This document shows, in pieces, positions 62,986 through 64,000 of a stretch of 64,000 bases of DNA. Position 1 is the first letter of the stretch. Each line of letters starts with the position of its first letter. Position numbers and translations under genes: made by a program. Under the pieces are notes generated by a model. That model was not told the origin of the DNA, did no database searches, and was given only the letters and a program-made list of their open reading frames with translations. This DNA comes from Paenisporosarcina antarctica (lineage in GTDB: Bacteria; Bacillota; Bacilli; Bacillales_A; Planococcaceae), in assembly GCF_004367585.1 (NCBI RefSeq), contig NZ_CP038015.1:2300001-2364000 (forward strand), given 5' to 3'.

Positions 62986-64000
62986 CTATTTAGTTTCACT
63001 TATCATCATTTCATAAGATTGATAGAGAGAATTTTGTAATTGTTCGTTTGAGAAGTTTGCTTTCGCATGCACATTTAATAAATCACCCATCTGTTGTAAC
63101 GAATTATTGGCTTTTGCTGCTATCGATTCAATTAAAGCTTGCGCTAACTCGTCTACACTTTTAGGCTTTACAATCCATCCGTAATCTTTGTTAATAATTA
63201 AATCCCTTACTCCCCCAACATCCGTTGTAATAATCGGCGTATGAGCGTTTGCGGATTCTAACAAAACGAGTGGAAAACTCTCACTATATGAAGTTAATAA
63301 TGATACGTCTGCTAACGCCAATAGTTGAGGTATATCATTTCTAAATCCAAGTAATTTAATATGATTTGATAAATTACTTTGTTTAATAAGCGTTTCAATT
63401 GCACTTCGCTCAGGTCCATCACCTATAAGTAGTAGTTTAAAGTCTTTAATCGGCTTTAATTTTTCAATTGCATTTATTAATACGGCATGTCCTTTAACAG
63501 GATGTAATCTCGCAATATGGACAGCAACAAAGTCTTTTTCAGTTAAATTATAATGGGCATTGAGGTTGCTTATATCCTTGTCATAGTTAACATTTGTGTA
63601 ATCTATCCCATTAAAAATGGTAGAAATTCTTTGTTCATCGACACCGTATTCTACTAACATCTCTTTAAAACGAGTAGAAACAGCAAAAACATGATTGGCT
63701 TTCTTAATCGCTCGACGATTTAAATACTGAAAAATAAATGCTAGAGGTTTCGGTTGATGCAAAAAATCGAGTTTTGGGTCACTATGTACAGTAATTGCCC
63801 AGTGGACATTTATTTTAGAAGATAGATTGTTCATAATAAAATTAGCACGCGGTCCATGCGAATGAACAATTTCAATGCCACGTTGTATTATATGTTGATG
63901 TATTTTGTTATTTACTGTGAGGTCTAAGCGACTCTGTTGTTTTATTACGGTTACATGGATTCCTAGTTCTCTCGCTTGTTGTGCAAATGCACCATCAATT
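62986..64000 (-). CDS. Family 4 (GT-B) glycosyltransferase, N-terminus off the right edge
   Basis: The frame is open to the right edge, giving about 337 residues; an internal ATG at 63834 is not the start because clear GT4 sequence (IEIVHSHGPRANFI) precedes it. C-terminal GT1-type donor-binding domain motifs are VAVHIARLHPVKGH, LLLIGDGPER, IKLLGFRNDIPQLLALADV and the E-x7-E signature SESFPLVLLESANA. It transfers a nucleotide-activated sugar to a cytosolic-face acceptor. Position just upstream of tagO suggests wall-polymer synthesis; donor and acceptor cannot be told. Confidence 0.9.
   Translation of the reverse strand, partial: IDGAFAQQARELGIHVTVIKQQSRLDLTVNNKIHQHIIQRGIEIVHSHGPRANFIMNNLSSKINVHWAITVHSDPKLDFLHQPKPLAFIFQYLNRRAIKKANHVFAVSTRFKEMLVEYGVDEQRISTIFNGIDYTNVNYDKDISNLNAHYNLTEKDFVAVHIARLHPVKGHAVLINAIEKLKPIKDFKLLLIGDGPERSAIETLIKQSNLSNHIKLLGFRNDIPQLLALADVSLLTSYSESFPLVLLESANAHTPIITTDVGGVRDLIINKDYGWIVKPKSVDELAQALIESIAAKANNSLQQMGDLLNVHAKANFSNEQLQNSLYQSYEMMISETK

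Overview
The window looks like chromosome from a low-GC Gram-positive bacterium of the order Bacillales, most likely family Planococcaceae/Caryophanaceae (relatives of Sporosarcina, Paenisporosarcina, Psychrobacillus). The evidence is gene content and order: addBA, sipS-like, yisK/yisL, csbA-minJ-ctpB, ftsEX, cccB, yvjA, prfB, secA, hpf, comFA/comFC, degS/degU, yvyE-tagV and tagO all match Bacillus subtilis blocks. Shine-Dalgarno sites are AGGAGG-like, TTG starts are common, prfB carries the programmed +1 frameshift, and exported proteins repeatedly carry CWB2 wall-binding repeats. Genus-level placement is inference. No rRNA, tRNA or CRISPR array was seen.

Layout. (1) 1-14.3 kb: the 5' part of a secreted GH13-like protein whose catalytic nucleophile appears substituted, then yisL, yisK, a DUF418 membrane protein, addA/addB, signal peptidase I, a TVP38-family membrane protein, and an XRE-cupin regulator divergent from azlCD. 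(2) 14.3-14.76 kb: intergenic DNA with a 119-bp inverted-repeat element and a degenerate array of 21-bp repeats, at a junction between two blocks that are far apart in B. subtilis. (3) 14.76-17.1 kb: a persulfide-detoxification operon (cstB, glutaredoxin-like, cstR, rhodanese) with a palindromic operator inside its promoter. (4) 17.2-33.8 kb: a conserved housekeeping block for division, secretion and competence. The FtsEX genes are followed directly by a coiled-coil M23 protein, their probable effector. (5) 33.8-35.4 kb: a decayed NERD-domain gene between two direct copies of the 21-bp repeat array. (6) 35.4-39.4 kb: degU/degS, yvyE and the LCP ligase tagV. (7) 39.4-61.7 kb: about 22 kb between tagV and tagO, which are neighbours in B. 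subtilis. It holds five large exported CWB2 proteins (subtilase, 5'-nucleotidase, amidase, SpoIID-type, NlpC/P60), a four-gene envelope-glycan set (MurJ-like flippase, PIG-L deacetylase, O-antigen-ligase-like polymerase, GNAT), a lipoprotein and an unknown membrane-anchored protein. (8) 61.8-64 kb: tagO and a glycosyltransferase that runs off the right edge.

How it works together. CWB2 domains in other Firmicutes hold proteins on the secondary cell-wall polymer. Region 7 and tagO can be read as one surface module: make and attach wall glycan (tagO, glycosyltransferase, flippase/polymerase, LCP ligase) and decorate it with wall-bound hydrolases. The sequence also shows candidate control points: a three-repeat PhoP box and a consensus cre site upstream of the 5'-nucleotidase, an intrinsic terminator in the leader of the amidase that leaves no room for a downstream promoter, and overlapping sigma-B/sigma-H-like elements before hpf.
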